Positions 17,781 through 27,746 of a stretch of DNA of 64,000 nt are shown here, one piece after another. This DNA comes from Nocardiopsis sp. ATB16-24 (GTDB lineage: Bacteria; Actinomycetota; Actinomycetes; Streptosporangiales; Streptosporangiaceae), in assembly GCF_030271535.1 (NCBI RefSeq), contig NZ_JASCXJ010000009.1, positions 124,001 through 188,000 on the forward strand, given 5' to 3'. Within the stretch, counting starts at the first letter, position 1; each line of letters opens with the position of its first letter. The notes under the pieces are model-generated. The model saw only the letters and a list, made by a program, of their open reading frames with translations, had not been told where the DNA came from and searched no databases. The translations under genes were made by a program, and so were the position numbers.

Positions 17781-18022
17781 CGTGTGCCCCACTCCTTCGC
17801 CTGGCTCGGTGACCGGCCTCCCGGTGTTCAACGGCACCGACCCTACTCCCCACCTCCGACACCGAAATCCCCCGCACGCGCCTGTGAGCTGGATCCGCCC
17901 GGCTTCGGCCGCCGTCGACCCACCGGAAGAAGAGGGGGCTGGGTAACGTTCCTCTTCGTGTCCGCTTCCGTGCGGGCACTCCGCGCACAGTCAGCCCCAA
18001 GCCACCGGCGAGGAGAATCCGC

Positions 18023-18985
18023 ATGCCCCAGGTCCCCCTGCCCGAGTACGTCCCGCTGGCCGAGGTCGTCCGCTCCGGGATGCTCGAAAGCGTCCACTAC
18101 GGAGCGGTCGTCGGACTCTCTCGCGACGGGAGGGTCGCCCACGCGCGCGGTCCCGTGCACCGGCCCATGTTCCCGCGGTCCTCGGCCAAGCCCTTCCAGG
18201 CGCTGGCCATGCTGCGGGCGGGCGCCGCCCTGGAGGGCCCCTCCCTGGCCATCGCCGCGGGCAGCCACGGCGGCGAGGACGTCCACGCCGCCGAGACCGG
18301 ACGTATCCTCGCCTCGGTCGGGCTCACCACGGAGGACCTGCGCTGTCCGCCGGCCGTCCCCGGCGGCAGGAAGGCCCGGTCCGCCTTTCTCCGTGCGGGC
18401 CGTGAACCCGAGCGCGTGCTGATGAACTGCTCGGGCAAGCACGCCGGCATGCTCGCCGCCTGCGTCGCCAGGGGGTGGAGCACCGAGGACTATCTCGACC
18501 CCGACCATCCCTTCCAACTGCTCGTCCGGCGGACCACCGAGGAACTGTGCGGTGAACCCGTCGCGCACACCGCGGTGGACGGCTGCGGAGCGCCCCAGAT
18601 GGCCGTCTCCCTCGTCGGGCTGGCCCGAGGGCTGTGGCGGATGAACACGGCGCCCGCGGACGGCCCGGAACGCGGGGTCATCGACGCGATGAGGGCTCAT
18701 CCCCTGTACGTGTCGGGTACCGACCGCGTCGACACCGACCTCATGACCCGGATGCCCGGACTGGTCTCCAAGGTCGGCGCCGAGGGGGTCATGGTGCTCG
18801 GCGCTCCCACGGGCGAGACGGTCGCGGTCAAGATCAGTGACGGGGACGCCGAGGATCGGGCGCGTACGCTGGTCGCACTCGACGCGTTGCGGACCCTCGG
18901 TGTGGACGTCACCCCCGTCCAGGACCGGTTGCGCGTCGACGTCCACGGAGGCGGCGCCCCCGTCGGCGAGGTCCGCCCACTCTGA
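18023..18985 (+). CDS. Asparaginase (actinobacterial type, PF06089)
   Basis: A 320-residue protein of the family first annotated as L-asparaginase II, unrelated to the AnsA/AnsB fold and probably hydrolysing L-asparagine to aspartate and ammonia. Seen: SVHYGAVVGLSRDG near the N-terminus, MFPRSSAKPFQALAMLRAG, NCSGKHAGMLAAC and TAVDGCGAPQMA, all hallmark segments of the family. ATG 18023 follows GGCGAGGAGAA. No signal peptide, hence cytoplasmic. A ferredoxin-reductase-like gene follows after 42 bases on the same strand, probably by readthrough. Confidence 0.85.
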   Translation: MPQVPLPEYVPLAEVVRSGMLESVHYGAVVGLSRDGRVAHARGPVHRPMFPRSSAKPFQALAMLRAGAALEGPSLAIAAGSHGGEDVHAAETGRILASVGLTTEDLRCPPAVPGGRKARSAFLRAGREPERVLMNCSGKHAGMLAACVARGWSTEDYLDPDHPFQLLVRRTTEELCGEPVAHTAVDGCGAPQMAVSLVGLARGLWRMNTAPADGPERGVIDAMRAHPLYVSGTDRVDTDLMTRMPGLVSKVGAEGVMVLGAPTGETVAVKISDGDAEDRARTLVALDALRTLGVDVTPVQDRLRVDVHGGGAPVGEVRPL

Positions 18986-19027
18986 CCAGACCCTCCTGGA
19001 AGGTCCGCCATCGGAAAGGGACACCAA

Positions 19028-20293
19028 GTGCGGGACACCCTGAACCACATCGTCATCGTCGGCGCCGGGATGGCGGGTCTGCGCACCGCCGAGGCTCTGC
19101 GCGGGCACGGCTTCGAGGGGCGGTTGACGCTCCTCGGCGAGGAGGCGCACCGCCCCTACTCGCGTCCACCGTTGTCCAAGGAGGTCCTGACCGGTGCGGG
19201 GATGGACCCGTCGGGGGGCGCTCCCGGCCGGCTGGTGGGTCACCGGGCGCTGCGGTTGCGCGAGAACGACGTCATGGACGACCTCGACCTGGACTTTCGA
19301 CCGAACACCCGGGCCGTGGGACTGGACACCGTCGCCCGGGAGGTGCACGTGTCCGGCCCCGGTGGCACGGACGGGGCGGTGCGCTACGACGGCCTGGTGA
19401 TCGCCACGGGCGCGCGTGCGCGCCGTCCCGACACCGACCTGGACGGCGTGTACGTCCTGCGCACGCTGGACGACGCCGAGGCGGTGCGCGCGGAGTTCGA
19501 TTCCGGTGGTCGCCTGGTGGTGGTCGGGGCCGGTTTCGTCGGTGCCGAGGTCGCGGCCAGTGCGCGCACGGTGGGCATGGACGTGACCCTGGTGGAGGCG
19601 GCTCCCACTCCACTGACCCGGGTGGTCGATCCTCGGATCGGGGGGGTCCTGACCGAACTGCACCGGGAGAACGGCGTGGACGTGCGTCTGGGCACGAGTG
19701 TGACCGGTTTCGAGGGGCGGGGCCGGGTCGAGCGGGTCCGGCTGGCGGACGGCTCGACCCTGGAGGCCTCACTGGTGGTGGTGGGGATCGGCGTGCGTCT
19801 GAACACCGAGTGGTTGCGCGGGTCGGGTGTGGAGCTGCTGGCCGACGGTGCGGTGGCGTGCGACGAGTACTCCGCCACGTCGGTGCCCGACGTGTACGCG
19901 GTCGGAGACCTGGCGAACTGGCCACACCCGCGCTACGGCGGTCGGATCCGCTTGGAGCACTGGACGAACGCGAGCGAGCAGGGCGAAGCCGCCGCGTACA
20001 ACCTGCTCGCGGGCGACGGGCGCACGCCCTTCACCCCCGTGCCCTACTTCTGGTCGGACCAGTACGGGAGGAAGATCCAGCTGCTGGGACAGGGTTCCCC
20101 GGCCGACGAGGTCGCCTTCGTGCACGGCTCCCCCGAGGACCGGAAGTTCGTGGCCTTCCTCGGCAGGGACGGCATGCTCACCGGTGTGCTGGGACTGCGC
20201 TCCACGCCGAGGACGATGCGCTACCGCGGGTTGTTGGAGCGGCCCACGACGTGGGACGAGGCCCTGGAGGCCGCCGGGTTCGCCGTCGCGTAG
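19028..20293 (+). CDS. FAD/NAD(P)-dependent oxidoreductase (ferredoxin reductase type)
   Basis: A 421-residue flavoprotein of the Rhodocoxin/BphA4 class that passes electrons from NAD(P)H to ferredoxin or Rieske components. Seen: FAD-binding IVGAGMAGLRTAEALR at residues 9-24, RPPLSKEVL, ATGARAR, second dinucleotide fold VVGAGFVGAEVA near residue 163 and VYAVGDLANW near residue 297, then the C-terminal dimerisation domain. Start is GTG 19028. No partner ferredoxin or P450 is adjacent, so the acceptor is unknown. Two strong hairpins follow. Confidence 0.88.
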   Translation: MRDTLNHIVIVGAGMAGLRTAEALRGHGFEGRLTLLGEEAHRPYSRPPLSKEVLTGAGMDPSGGAPGRLVGHRALRLRENDVMDDLDLDFRPNTRAVGLDTVAREVHVSGPGGTDGAVRYDGLVIATGARARRPDTDLDGVYVLRTLDDAEAVRAEFDSGGRLVVVGAGFVGAEVAASARTVGMDVTLVEAAPTPLTRVVDPRIGGVLTELHRENGVDVRLGTSVTGFEGRGRVERVRLADGSTLEASLVVVGIGVRLNTEWLRGSGVELLADGAVACDEYSATSVPDVYAVGDLANWPHPRYGGRIRLEHWTNASEQGEAAAYNLLAGDGRTPFTPVPYFWSDQYGRKIQLLGQGSPADEVAFVHGSPEDRKFVAFLGRDGMLTGVLGLRSTPRTMRYRGLLERPTTWDEALEAAGFAVA

Positions 20294-20326
20294 TACGGCG
20301 GTGCGCGCCCTTCCCACCTCCGTTCG

Positions 20327-20357
20327 GTGCGCTGGGAGGCGGGACCTCCCAGCGCAC
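20327..20357. terminator. Hairpin 1 between convergent genes
   Basis: Perfect 13-bp stem GTGCGCTGGGAGG / CCTCCCAGCGCAC with a 5-base loop, 34 bases past the reductase stop. Confidence 0.75.
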
Positions 20358-20528
20358 ATCCGATCGCTCCACGCACGGGTCGAGTGGTGGACCACGGCAC
20401 ACGTGGTCGTTGGTTCCCCAACCGTGGAAACCTTGCCGTGACGGGCGCGAGGGCCGTCGAGCGACCCGGATCCGTTCGCTGTCGACGGACGGTCCGTCGT
20501 GGAGCGTCCCCACCGCCGACCGCGACGC
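20358..20528. other. Gene-free stretch between two terminators
   Basis: About 170 bases of the 306-base gap between convergent genes. No conserved reading frame, repeat or RNA structure was recognised. Confidence 0.4.
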
Positions 20529-20564
20529 GACCGGGGAGGCCCGGGACCCCGGGCCTCCCCGGTC
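20529..20564. terminator. Hairpin 2 between convergent genes
   Basis: Perfect 16-bp stem beginning GACCGGGGAGGCCCGG with a 4-base loop (GACC). Probably the terminator of the iminopeptidase gene on the - strand and a back-up for the + strand. Confidence 0.8.
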
Positions 20565-20599
20565 CGTGTGGGAAGGCCGTCACCTCGCCGCGTGGACCC

Positions 20600-21652
<1,053 letters not shown>

Positions 21653-22531
21653 TCAGAGGCGGTCGAGGAGCTGTGCCTTCTTGGCGCCGAACTCCTCGTC
21701 GGTGAGCAGGCCCTCGGCGTGCAGACGGCCCAGTTCACGGATCTTGTCGAAGATCGCCTCGCTGCCGTCGTCGGCCCCCGCCGGGAGCGCCGCGGCCTCC
21801 TCCCGCCCCTCCTCGGAGGCCACGTGAGCGTTGAGGGTGGCCGCCATGAGCAGGCTCTCCTCGCTGCCCTTGGGACCGTGGGAGGCCAGGGTGAAGAAGT
21901 CGTTGTCCAACGTGGTGGCCTCGGGGATGGTCACCCCCCTCAGCACGATGCGCAGATGGCCCTCGGTGATGTCGACCGGCGGGTACCACTGCGCGGACTC
22001 GATCTCCGAGAGTCGGTAGTCGCGGGACTTCTCCCGTTCCTTGGTCGTGCTGGCGAGCCACCCGTCCCATTGCAGGCGCACACGCGTGCCGTCGAAGGAG
22101 GCGGAACCCTCGGCGGTACGGACCTGGAGGGGCGGGCGGGCCACCAACCCCTTGGCCACCTCTCGTGGGTCCGGCGTGGTGGAGGAGAGTTCGCGCGCGT
22201 AGCGGGAGGAGGTGGAGATCTGCTCGGAGAAGTACTCGGCGAGGAGTTCCTTGTCGTGCGGGCCCGTGAGCATCAGCGGCGTCGGCGCGTCTCGACCCGG
22301 GGCTCCCAGGGGCTCGTAGGGGTCGGCCCCCTCCAGCAGGTGCAGGCGCAGCCTCCATCCGTGTTTACGGGTCCCCCGGTCGAAGTCGACCTCGCGAACG
22401 GCCGCCAGCGGCACCGTACAGCCGCCCAGTGCCCTGAACAGGGTCGGCACCTTGCGTCCGGAGCCAAAACGGATACGCACCGTCTCGTCCTCGATCAGCC
22501 ACGTTCCGTGATGTCCGCGCAGTTCCTCCAT
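21653..22531 (-). CDS. DUF4429 and SHOCT domain protein
   Basis: A 292-residue protein. The N-terminal 230 residues carry two copies of the PH-like DUF4429 module (GHHGTWLIEDETVRIRFG and, near residue 145, a second copy around GSASFDGTRVRLQWDG). The C-terminal 32 residues form a SHOCT helix pair (DKIRELGRLHAEGLLTDEEF). SHOCT motifs are thought to mediate oligomerisation or membrane association; DUF4429 is actinobacterial with unknown role. ATG 22531 follows AGGATGGG. Divergent from the acyl-CoA synthetase. Confidence 0.85.
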   Translation of the reverse strand: MEELRGHHGTWLIEDETVRIRFGSGRKVPTLFRALGGCTVPLAAVREVDFDRGTRKHGWRLRLHLLEGADPYEPLGAPGRDAPTPLMLTGPHDKELLAEYFSEQISTSSRYARELSSTTPDPREVAKGLVARPPLQVRTAEGSASFDGTRVRLQWDGWLASTTKEREKSRDYRLSEIESAQWYPPVDITEGHLRIVLRGVTIPEATTLDNDFFTLASHGPKGSEESLLMAATLNAHVASEEGREEAAALPAGADDGSEAIFDKIRELGRLHAEGLLTDEEFGAKKAQLLDRL

Positions 22532-22725
22532 GGACACCCATCCTAGAGGGCGGCGGAGCCGCGTCCACGGGACTCGATCCGGGGCTCGGGCGACCGGTTC
22601 GGGCCAGGGGTCGGGGCACGCATCACGGGTAGGAAAGCGGGACATGCTGTTCCACCCGTCCCGTGGGGACGGAGTCGGCCGACAGCGCGTCCAGTGCCCC
22701 GTCCCCGAACCGGAGGTCACCGAAG

Positions 22726-24444
22726 ATGTCGCAAGGCAAGGCCCTCACGGGCGCGGAGGAGTTCAGGGCCGCACGGGATCTTCTGCTCGGACACCGTGAG
22801 GACCAGGAGAGGGCGCACCGGGAGTTCACCTGGCCACGGCCCGAACGTTTCAACTGGGCCCTGGACCATTTCGACGAGGTCGCCGAACGACGGCCGGACC
22901 GGACCGCTCTGTGGATCCTCGACGAGGGCGGAGGCCGGACCAAGTACACCTACCGGCACATGTCGGAACGCTCCAGCCAGGTGGCGAACTGGCTGAACAA
23001 CCAGGGTGTGCGCGCGGGCGACCGGATCATGCTCATGCTCGGCAACCAGGTGGAGCTGTGGGAGACCCTGCTCGCCGCGATCAAGCTCGGCGCCGTGGTC
23101 GTCCCGACCGCCACCAACCTGTCGGAGGGCGACCTGCTCGACCGGCTGGAGCTCGGTGAGATCTCGCACGTGGTCTGTTCCGCGGCCGAGACGGAGAAGT
23201 TCGAGACGTTGCGGGGACACTGGACGCGGATCTGCACGGGCTACGTGGAGGGGTGGCTGTCCTACTCCGACTCCGAACACGCCGGACTGACCTTCCACCC
23301 ACCGCACCCCACCCGTCCCGACGACCTTCTGCTGCTGTACTTCACCTCGGGCACCAGCTCCCGACCCAAGCTCGTCGCCCACACCCAGAGTTCGTATCCG
23401 ATCGGACATCTGTCGACCATGTACTGGTTGGGCGTGCGGCCGGGCGACGTTCACCTGAACGTGTCCGAGCCGGGTTGGTCCAAGCACGCCTACAGCAGTG
23501 TGTTCGCGCCATGGAACGCCGAGGCGACCGTGCTGGTGGTCGACCAGGGGCGGTGGGAGGCCGAGCGACTGCTGGACGAGGTGGTGCGCTGCGGGGTGGA
23601 CACACTGTGCGCGCCTCCCACGGTGTGGCGCCTGCTCCTCCAGTTCGACCTGACCGCGTGGGACGTCGGGTTGCGCGAGGCCGTGTCCTCCGGCGAGCCC
23701 CTCAACGCCGAGGTGGTCGACAAGGTGCGCGAGGCGTGGGGGGTGACCGTCCGCGACGGTTTCGGGCAGACCGAGACGACGATCCTGCTCGGTAACGGCC
23801 CCGGACAGGAGGTCGTCCCCGGCTCGATGGGACGGGAGATGCCCGGCTACGACGTGATGCTGTTGGATCCGGTCACCGACGAGCCGTCCGCCACAGGGCA
23901 GATCTGTGTGGACACGACCACGTCCCCCGTGGGGCTGATGAAGGGTTACTCGGACCGCCCCCAGCTCACCCGTGAGGTGACCGGTAGAGGGCGCTACCGC
24001 ACCGGTGACATCGCCGCCCGAGACGCGAACGGTTACATTACCTATATCGGTCGATCCGATGATGTGTTCAAAGCCTCAGATTATCGCATCTCACCATTTG
24101 AGATAGAAAGCGTCCTGGTCGAGCACGAATACGTCGCCGAGGCCGCCGTCGTTCCCTCGCCCCATCCACTGCGGCGTGCGGTGGTCAAGGCCTACGTCTC
24201 CCTGGCGGAGGGTGTGCCGCCCGACGCGGACACCGCCGGGGCCGTCCTGACCCATGTACGCGAACGCCTGTCGCCGTACAAGTGGGTGAGACGTGTCGAG
24301 TTCACCGAGCTCCCCAAGACGGCCTCCGGTAAGATCCGTCGTGTGGAGCTGCGCCAGGCCGAGAGCGAACGCGGCACGGCGATCGATGGCACGCGCAACC
24401 CGCGCGAGTACTGGGAGGAGGACCTCCCGAGCCTGCGGGACTGA
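22726..24444 (+). CDS. Acyl-CoA synthetase (AMP-binding, acetate/medium-chain type)
   Basis: A 572-residue adenylate-forming enzyme that makes acyl-AMP and then acyl-CoA. Seen: P-loop-like motif YFTSGTSSRPKLVAHT near residue 215, DGFGQTETT near residue 350, YRTGDIAARD near residue 429, hinge and A8 region YIGRSDDVFKASDYRISP, and catalytic A10 lysine in KTASGKIRR near residue 538. ATG 22726 follows GGAGGT by 8 bases. Substrate probably acetate, propionate or a medium-chain acid (inference). Odd: bases 24034-24110, encoding the A8 hinge, are only about 40% G+C with many A/T-ending codons, unlike the rest of the gene. Confidence 0.9.
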   Translation: MSQGKALTGAEEFRAARDLLLGHREDQERAHREFTWPRPERFNWALDHFDEVAERRPDRTALWILDEGGGRTKYTYRHMSERSSQVANWLNNQGVRAGDRIMLMLGNQVELWETLLAAIKLGAVVVPTATNLSEGDLLDRLELGEISHVVCSAAETEKFETLRGHWTRICTGYVEGWLSYSDSEHAGLTFHPPHPTRPDDLLLLYFTSGTSSRPKLVAHTQSSYPIGHLSTMYWLGVRPGDVHLNVSEPGWSKHAYSSVFAPWNAEATVLVVDQGRWEAERLLDEVVRCGVDTLCAPPTVWRLLLQFDLTAWDVGLREAVSSGEPLNAEVVDKVREAWGVTVRDGFGQTETTILLGNGPGQEVVPGSMGREMPGYDVMLLDPVTDEPSATGQICVDTTTSPVGLMKGYSDRPQLTREVTGRGRYRTGDIAARDANGYITYIGRSDDVFKASDYRISPFEIESVLVEHEYVAEAAVVPSPHPLRRAVVKAYVSLAEGVPPDADTAGAVLTHVRERLSPYKWVRRVEFTELPKTASGKIRRVELRQAESERGTAIDGTRNPREYWEEDLPSLRD

Positions 24445-24502
24445 GCTTCGGCGACTCCCCCGGGGCCATCGCCACGGAAATTCGCGCGGTAATACCCTAC
24501 AT

Positions 24503-24525
24503 ATCGTCTCACTGGATGAGACGAT
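24503..24525. promoter_or_regulatory. Perfect inverted repeat ahead of DAHP synthase (operator or terminator)
   Basis: ATCGTCTCA-CTGGA-TGAGACGAT, 9-bp arms, followed by TTTTGA. It may end the acyl-CoA synthetase transcript, or act as an operator for the DAHP synthase gene 150 bases downstream. The surrounding bases (24481-24530) are A/T-rich, as in a promoter. Confidence 0.5.
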
Positions 24526-24677
24526 TTTGACCCCGGGAAGATGTGGTGCCCTCCGCCACCCGGGCCGTGCCGGAATATCGACGCCGATGTTCTGTACGCG
24601 ACCGTCCGCGCTACTGTTCTGGTGACGGTTCTTGCCACGGCAGCGAAAAAGGACAGACAGGACCCAAGGGGAGCATC

Positions 24678-25739
24678 ATGCCGAACACGAACGACACACG
24701 GGTGGCCAGTTACAAGCCGCTCATCGCCCCCGGGGACCTGCTGGCCGAGCTCCCTCTGGGCCCCGAACGCAGCGCCCTGGTGCAGGAGGCGCGCACCGAG
24801 GTCAAGCGCGTTCTGGACGGCGACGACGACCGACTGCTGGTCGTGGTGGGACCCTGCTCGGTGCACGATCCCGAGTCCGCCATGGACTACGCCCGCCGCC
24901 TGGTCGAGTTGGTGCCCTCTCTCCGGGAGGAGCTGTGCGTCGTGATGCGCGTGTACTTCGAGAAGCCGCGCACCACGGTGGGATGGAAGGGTCTGATCAA
25001 CGACCCGGGACTGGACGACACCTACGACGTGCACCGCGGTCTGCGCCTGGCACGTGAGCTCCTTCTGGACATCAACTCGCTGGGGCTGCCCGCCGGAACC
25101 GAGTTCCTCGACCCCATCACCCCCCAGTACATCGCCGACGCCGTCTCCTGGGGCGCCATCGGGGCCCGCACCACGGAGAGTCAGGTGCACCGCCAGCTCA
25201 GCAGCGGTCTGAGCACGCCCGTCGGTTTCAAGAACGGTACGGACGGCGACGTGCAGGTGGCGGTGGACGCCGTGGGCGCGGCGGCCGCCTCGCACACCTT
25301 CTTCGGGGTCGACCCCTCGGGGGTCGGCTCCGTGGTCGAGACCTCCGGCAACCCGGACTGCCACGTCATCCTGCGCGGCGGCCGCAGCGGCCCCAACTTC
25401 GGGGTGGAGGCGGTCGACGCCGCCCTGGACGTCATCGGACGCTCGGGACTGCCGCGCCGGCTGATGATCGACGCCAGCCACGCCAACAGCGGCAAGGACC
25501 ACACCCGACAGCCCGGCGTGGCCTCCGCGATCGCCGCCCAGGTGGCCGAGGGCCAGACGGGCATCATCGGCGTCATGTTGGAGAGTTTCCTCGTCGAGGG
25601 TGCCCAGAAGCTGGGCGACCCGGCCGAGCTGACCTACGGTCAGTCGATCACCGACAAGTGCATGGGGTGGGAGACCACCGGTGAGGTCCTGGCCCACCTG
25701 GCCGAGGCCGTACGTCAGCGCCGCAAGAACGCCGGCTGA
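24678..25739 (+). CDS. aroG: 3-deoxy-7-phosphoheptulonate synthase, class I (AroG/AroF type)
   Basis: A 353-residue enzyme condensing phosphoenolpyruvate and erythrose-4-phosphate, the first step of the shikimate pathway. Seen: KPLIAPGDLLAELP, phosphate-binding GPCSVHD, PRTTVGWKGLINDP, GFKNGTDGD and the metal-binding ASHANSGKDH, as in E. coli AroFGH. ATG 24678 follows AAGGGGAG. Actinomycetes normally carry the plant-like class II enzyme; a class I copy is often an additional isoenzyme linked to secondary metabolism, but no such cluster is seen here. A strong hairpin ends the gene. Confidence 0.93.
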   Translation: MPNTNDTRVASYKPLIAPGDLLAELPLGPERSALVQEARTEVKRVLDGDDDRLLVVVGPCSVHDPESAMDYARRLVELVPSLREELCVVMRVYFEKPRTTVGWKGLINDPGLDDTYDVHRGLRLARELLLDINSLGLPAGTEFLDPITPQYIADAVSWGAIGARTTESQVHRQLSSGLSTPVGFKNGTDGDVQVAVDAVGAAAASHTFFGVDPSGVGSVVETSGNPDCHVILRGGRSGPNFGVEAVDAALDVIGRSGLPRRLMIDASHANSGKDHTRQPGVASAIAAQVAEGQTGIIGVMLESFLVEGAQKLGDPAELTYGQSITDKCMGWETTGEVLAHLAEAVRQRRKNAG

Positions 25740-25752
25740 CCACGGGCGACCC

Positions 25753-25788
25753 CGAGGAGGGCGGGGCGGCGGGGCCGCCCCGTCCTCG
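25753..25788 (+). terminator. Hairpin after DAHP synthase
   Basis: CGAGGA ... TCCTCG outer pairing (25753-25758 with 25783-25788) and GGGGCGGC / GCCGCCCC inner pairing around a GGG loop, 13 bases after the stop. Confidence 0.75.
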
Positions 25789-25804
25789 TTCGGCCCGGAC
25801 GCTC

Positions 25805-25834
25805 TTGGGCACGCTGCGCGCCCGCTGCTAGGCT
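25805..25834 (+). promoter_or_regulatory. Predicted promoter of the glycine-riboswitch operon
   Basis: TTGGGC at 25805-25810 and TAGGCT at 25829-25834, 18 bases apart, place the start of transcription at about 25841, ten bases before the first riboswitch helix. Confidence 0.55.
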
Positions 25835-25850
25835 GAACGTGTTGCTGACC

Positions 25851-26079
25851 CCGTACGGGAGAGTGTCCGCGTATCCAGCCCGGGCCGCCGAAGGAGCAAT
25901 TCCTCCCCGAAGACAACCTCTCAGGCACAATGGACCGTACGGGCGAGACCACTCTGGAAAGCAGGGACGACCGTCCTTCGCCGAAGGTGCAAGCCACGCC
26001 GAGCACGTGGTGAAGCTCTCAGGCGCCGATGACAGAGGGGGAGGATGGCAACGCCACGCACGTCACGACGCCCATCCTC
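25851..26079 (+). promoter_or_regulatory. Tandem glycine riboswitch with downstream hairpin
   Basis: Two glycine aptamers in tandem. Aptamer 1 is closed by CCGTACGG (25851-25858) pairing with CCGTACGG (25935-25942) and contains GGGAGAG, CCGAAGGAGCAA and CTCTCAGGCA. Aptamer 2 (about 25943-26040) contains GGGCGAG, CCGAAGGTGCAAGCC, CTCTCAGGCG and GACAGAGG. These are the conserved cores of the class. Downstream, GAGGATGG (26041-26048) pairs with CCATCCTC (26072-26079) just before the CGGGAG ribosome site of gcvT, forming the likely switching hairpin. Glycine binding is expected to turn on glycine cleavage. Confidence 0.93.
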
Positions 26080-26091
26080 TCGGGAGTGCCC

Positions 26092-27204
26092 ATGTCAGAG
26101 CCCGCATCCGAGCCGCGTGTCACCGCTCTGCGCGAGGTCCATGAAAAGGCCGGTGCCACACTCGTCGAGTTCGCCGGGTGGCTCATGCCCCTGCGCTACG
26201 ACAGCGAGACCGCGGAGCACAAGGCGGTGCGCGAGGCCGCCGGCATGTTCGACCTCTCCCACATGGGGGAGATCCGGTTGCGTGGCCCCCAGGCCGCCGA
26301 GGCCCTGGACTACGCCCTGGTCGGGAACCTGTCCGGGCTCAAGGTGGGTCGTGCCCGATACACCATGATCACCAACGAGGACGGCGGCGTCCTGGACGAC
26401 CTCATCGTCTATCGCCTGGGCGAGGAGGAGTACCTCGTCGTGGCCAACGCCGTGAACACGCCGGTGGTGGCCCCGGCACTGGCCGAACGCGCCTCCGGCT
26501 TCGACGTCGAGGTCACCGACGAGTCCGCCGACTACGCCCTGATCGCGATCCAGGGTCCCCGCTCCGTGGACGTCCTGGCACCGCTGACCGACGCCGACCT
26601 GGACGGCATCCGCTACTTCGCGGGCTATGAGCACACCGTCGCCGGAGAGCCGGTGCTGCTCGCCCGTACCGGCTACACCGGTGAGGACGGCTTCGAGATC
26701 TTCGTCCGCCCCGCCGCCAAGGCCCCCAAGGTGTGGGAGGCCCTCATGTCCCAAGGGGCGGAACACGGGCTGGTTCCCGCGGGGCTCTCCGCACGCGACA
26801 CCCTGCGCCTGGAGGCCGGGATGCCGCTGTACGGGCAGGAGCTCACCGCCGAACTCACCCCCTTCGACGCCGGTCTCGGCCGCGTGGTCAAGTTCGACAA
26901 GGGTGACTTCGTGGGCCGGGCCCGCCTGGAGGAGGCCTCGCGCGACACCCGTCCCCGCCGTCTCATCGGCCTGCTCGCACGCGGCCGCCGCCCCCTGCGC
27001 AAGGGCCAGGAGGTGCTGCGCGACGGCACCACCGTCGGAACCATCACCAGCGGCGCGCCCTCTCCCACCCTGGGCCGCCCCATCGCCATGGCCTACGTGG
27101 ACGGCGACCTCGACACCACCACCGGCGCGTTCAGCGTGGACGTGCGTGGACGGAACGAGGACGTCGACGTGGTCGAACTGCCGTTCTACAAGCGGCGGTC
27201 GTAG
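26092..27204 (+). CDS. gcvT: Glycine cleavage system T protein (aminomethyltransferase)
   Basis: A 370-residue tetrahydrofolate-dependent aminomethyltransferase that takes the aminomethyl group from lipoylated H protein, releasing ammonia and methylene-THF. Seen: LVEFAGWLMPLRYDS, MFDLSHMGEIRL, LARTGYTGEDGFEIFV with the folate-contacting Glu, LRLEAGMPLYGQEL and the C-terminal barrel ending in LPFYKRR. ATG 26092 is set by the CGGGAG site five bases upstream, inside the riboswitch expression platform. gcvH, glyA and sdaA follow. The P protein (gcvP) is not here and must be elsewhere. Confidence 0.95.
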   Translation: MSEPASEPRVTALREVHEKAGATLVEFAGWLMPLRYDSETAEHKAVREAAGMFDLSHMGEIRLRGPQAAEALDYALVGNLSGLKVGRARYTMITNEDGGVLDDLIVYRLGEEEYLVVANAVNTPVVAPALAERASGFDVEVTDESADYALIAIQGPRSVDVLAPLTDADLDGIRYFAGYEHTVAGEPVLLARTGYTGEDGFEIFVRPAAKAPKVWEALMSQGAEHGLVPAGLSARDTLRLEAGMPLYGQELTAELTPFDAGLGRVVKFDKGDFVGRARLEEASRDTRPRRLIGLLARGRRPLRKGQEVLRDGTTVGTITSGAPSPTLGRPIAMAYVDGDLDTTTGAFSVDVRGRNEDVDVVELPFYKRRS

Positions 27205-27244
27205 GAGCGGGTCTTCACATCCCGAAGGCCCACACGCCTCCTGC

Positions 27245-27277
27245 GTGCGCGGTCCCGTACAGGGGACCCGCGCGCAC
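27245..27277 (+). terminator. Intercistronic hairpin gcvT-gcvH
   Basis: GTGCGC-GGTCCC pairs with GGGACC-(CGC)-GCGCAC, twelve pairs with a 3-base bulge. It may attenuate or stabilise the mRNA between gcvT and gcvH. Confidence 0.45.
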
Positions 27278-27358
27278 GGGGCACGACCGGGCATAGGCCG
27301 GGCCGGGCAGCCGTACGGGCGCGCGGCAGGAAAAGGAACACCTCCAAGGAGAGTTGAA

Positions 27359-27739
27359 GTGAGCGTTCCCACGGAGCTGGGTTACACCGACAAACACGAG
27401 TGGGTCTCGGTCCAGGACGGAGTCACCACGGTCGGGATCACCTCGTTCGCCGCCGAGTCCCTGGGTGACATCGTCTATGTCGAGGTGCCCGAGGTCGGCA
27501 GTGAGGTGACCGCCGGCGAGCCGTGCGGTGAGGTGGAATCGACCAAGTCCGTCAGTGACATCTACTCGCCCGTGAGCGGTGAGGTCTTCGAGGTCAACGA
27601 GGCCCTTGAAGGCGAGCCCGAGACGATCAACTCCGACCCCTACGGGGCCGGGTGGCTGTTCCGGGTCCGCACCTCCGAGGAACCCTCCGACCTGCTCTCC
27701 GCCGAGGAGTACACCAAGTTGACCGAAGGCGAGGATTAG
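27359..27739 (+). CDS. gcvH: Glycine cleavage system H protein
   Basis: A 126-residue lipoyl carrier shuttling the aminomethyl group between P and T proteins. Seen: YTDKHEWV, the lipoyl-lysine in [10 protein letters not shown] (Lys63), and [19 protein letters not shown] in the second half. GTG 27359 follows AAGGAGAG. Length is standard. It is separated from gcvT by 154 bases with a hairpin and from glyA by 7 bases, so the latter two are tightly co-transcribed. Confidence 0.96.
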   Translation: MSVPTELGYTDKHEWVSVQDGVTTVGITSFAAESLGDIVYVEVPEVGSEVTAGEPCGEVESTKSVSDIYSPVSGEVFEVNEALEGEPETINSDPYGAGWLFRVRTSEEPSDLLSAEEYTKLTEGED

Positions 27740-27746
27740 GCCCCCG

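Noticed and set aside
24541-24677. Leader peptide with aromatic codons for attenuation of DAHP synthase
   Set aside because: A short frame starts at 24541 but has only one Trp codon, no aromatic run, and stays open into the gene in another frame.
24192-26006. A 604-codon - strand frame across the DAHP synthase gene and riboswitch
   Set aside because: Antisense shadow of aroG; it crosses a terminator and the riboswitch and has no recognisable motifs.
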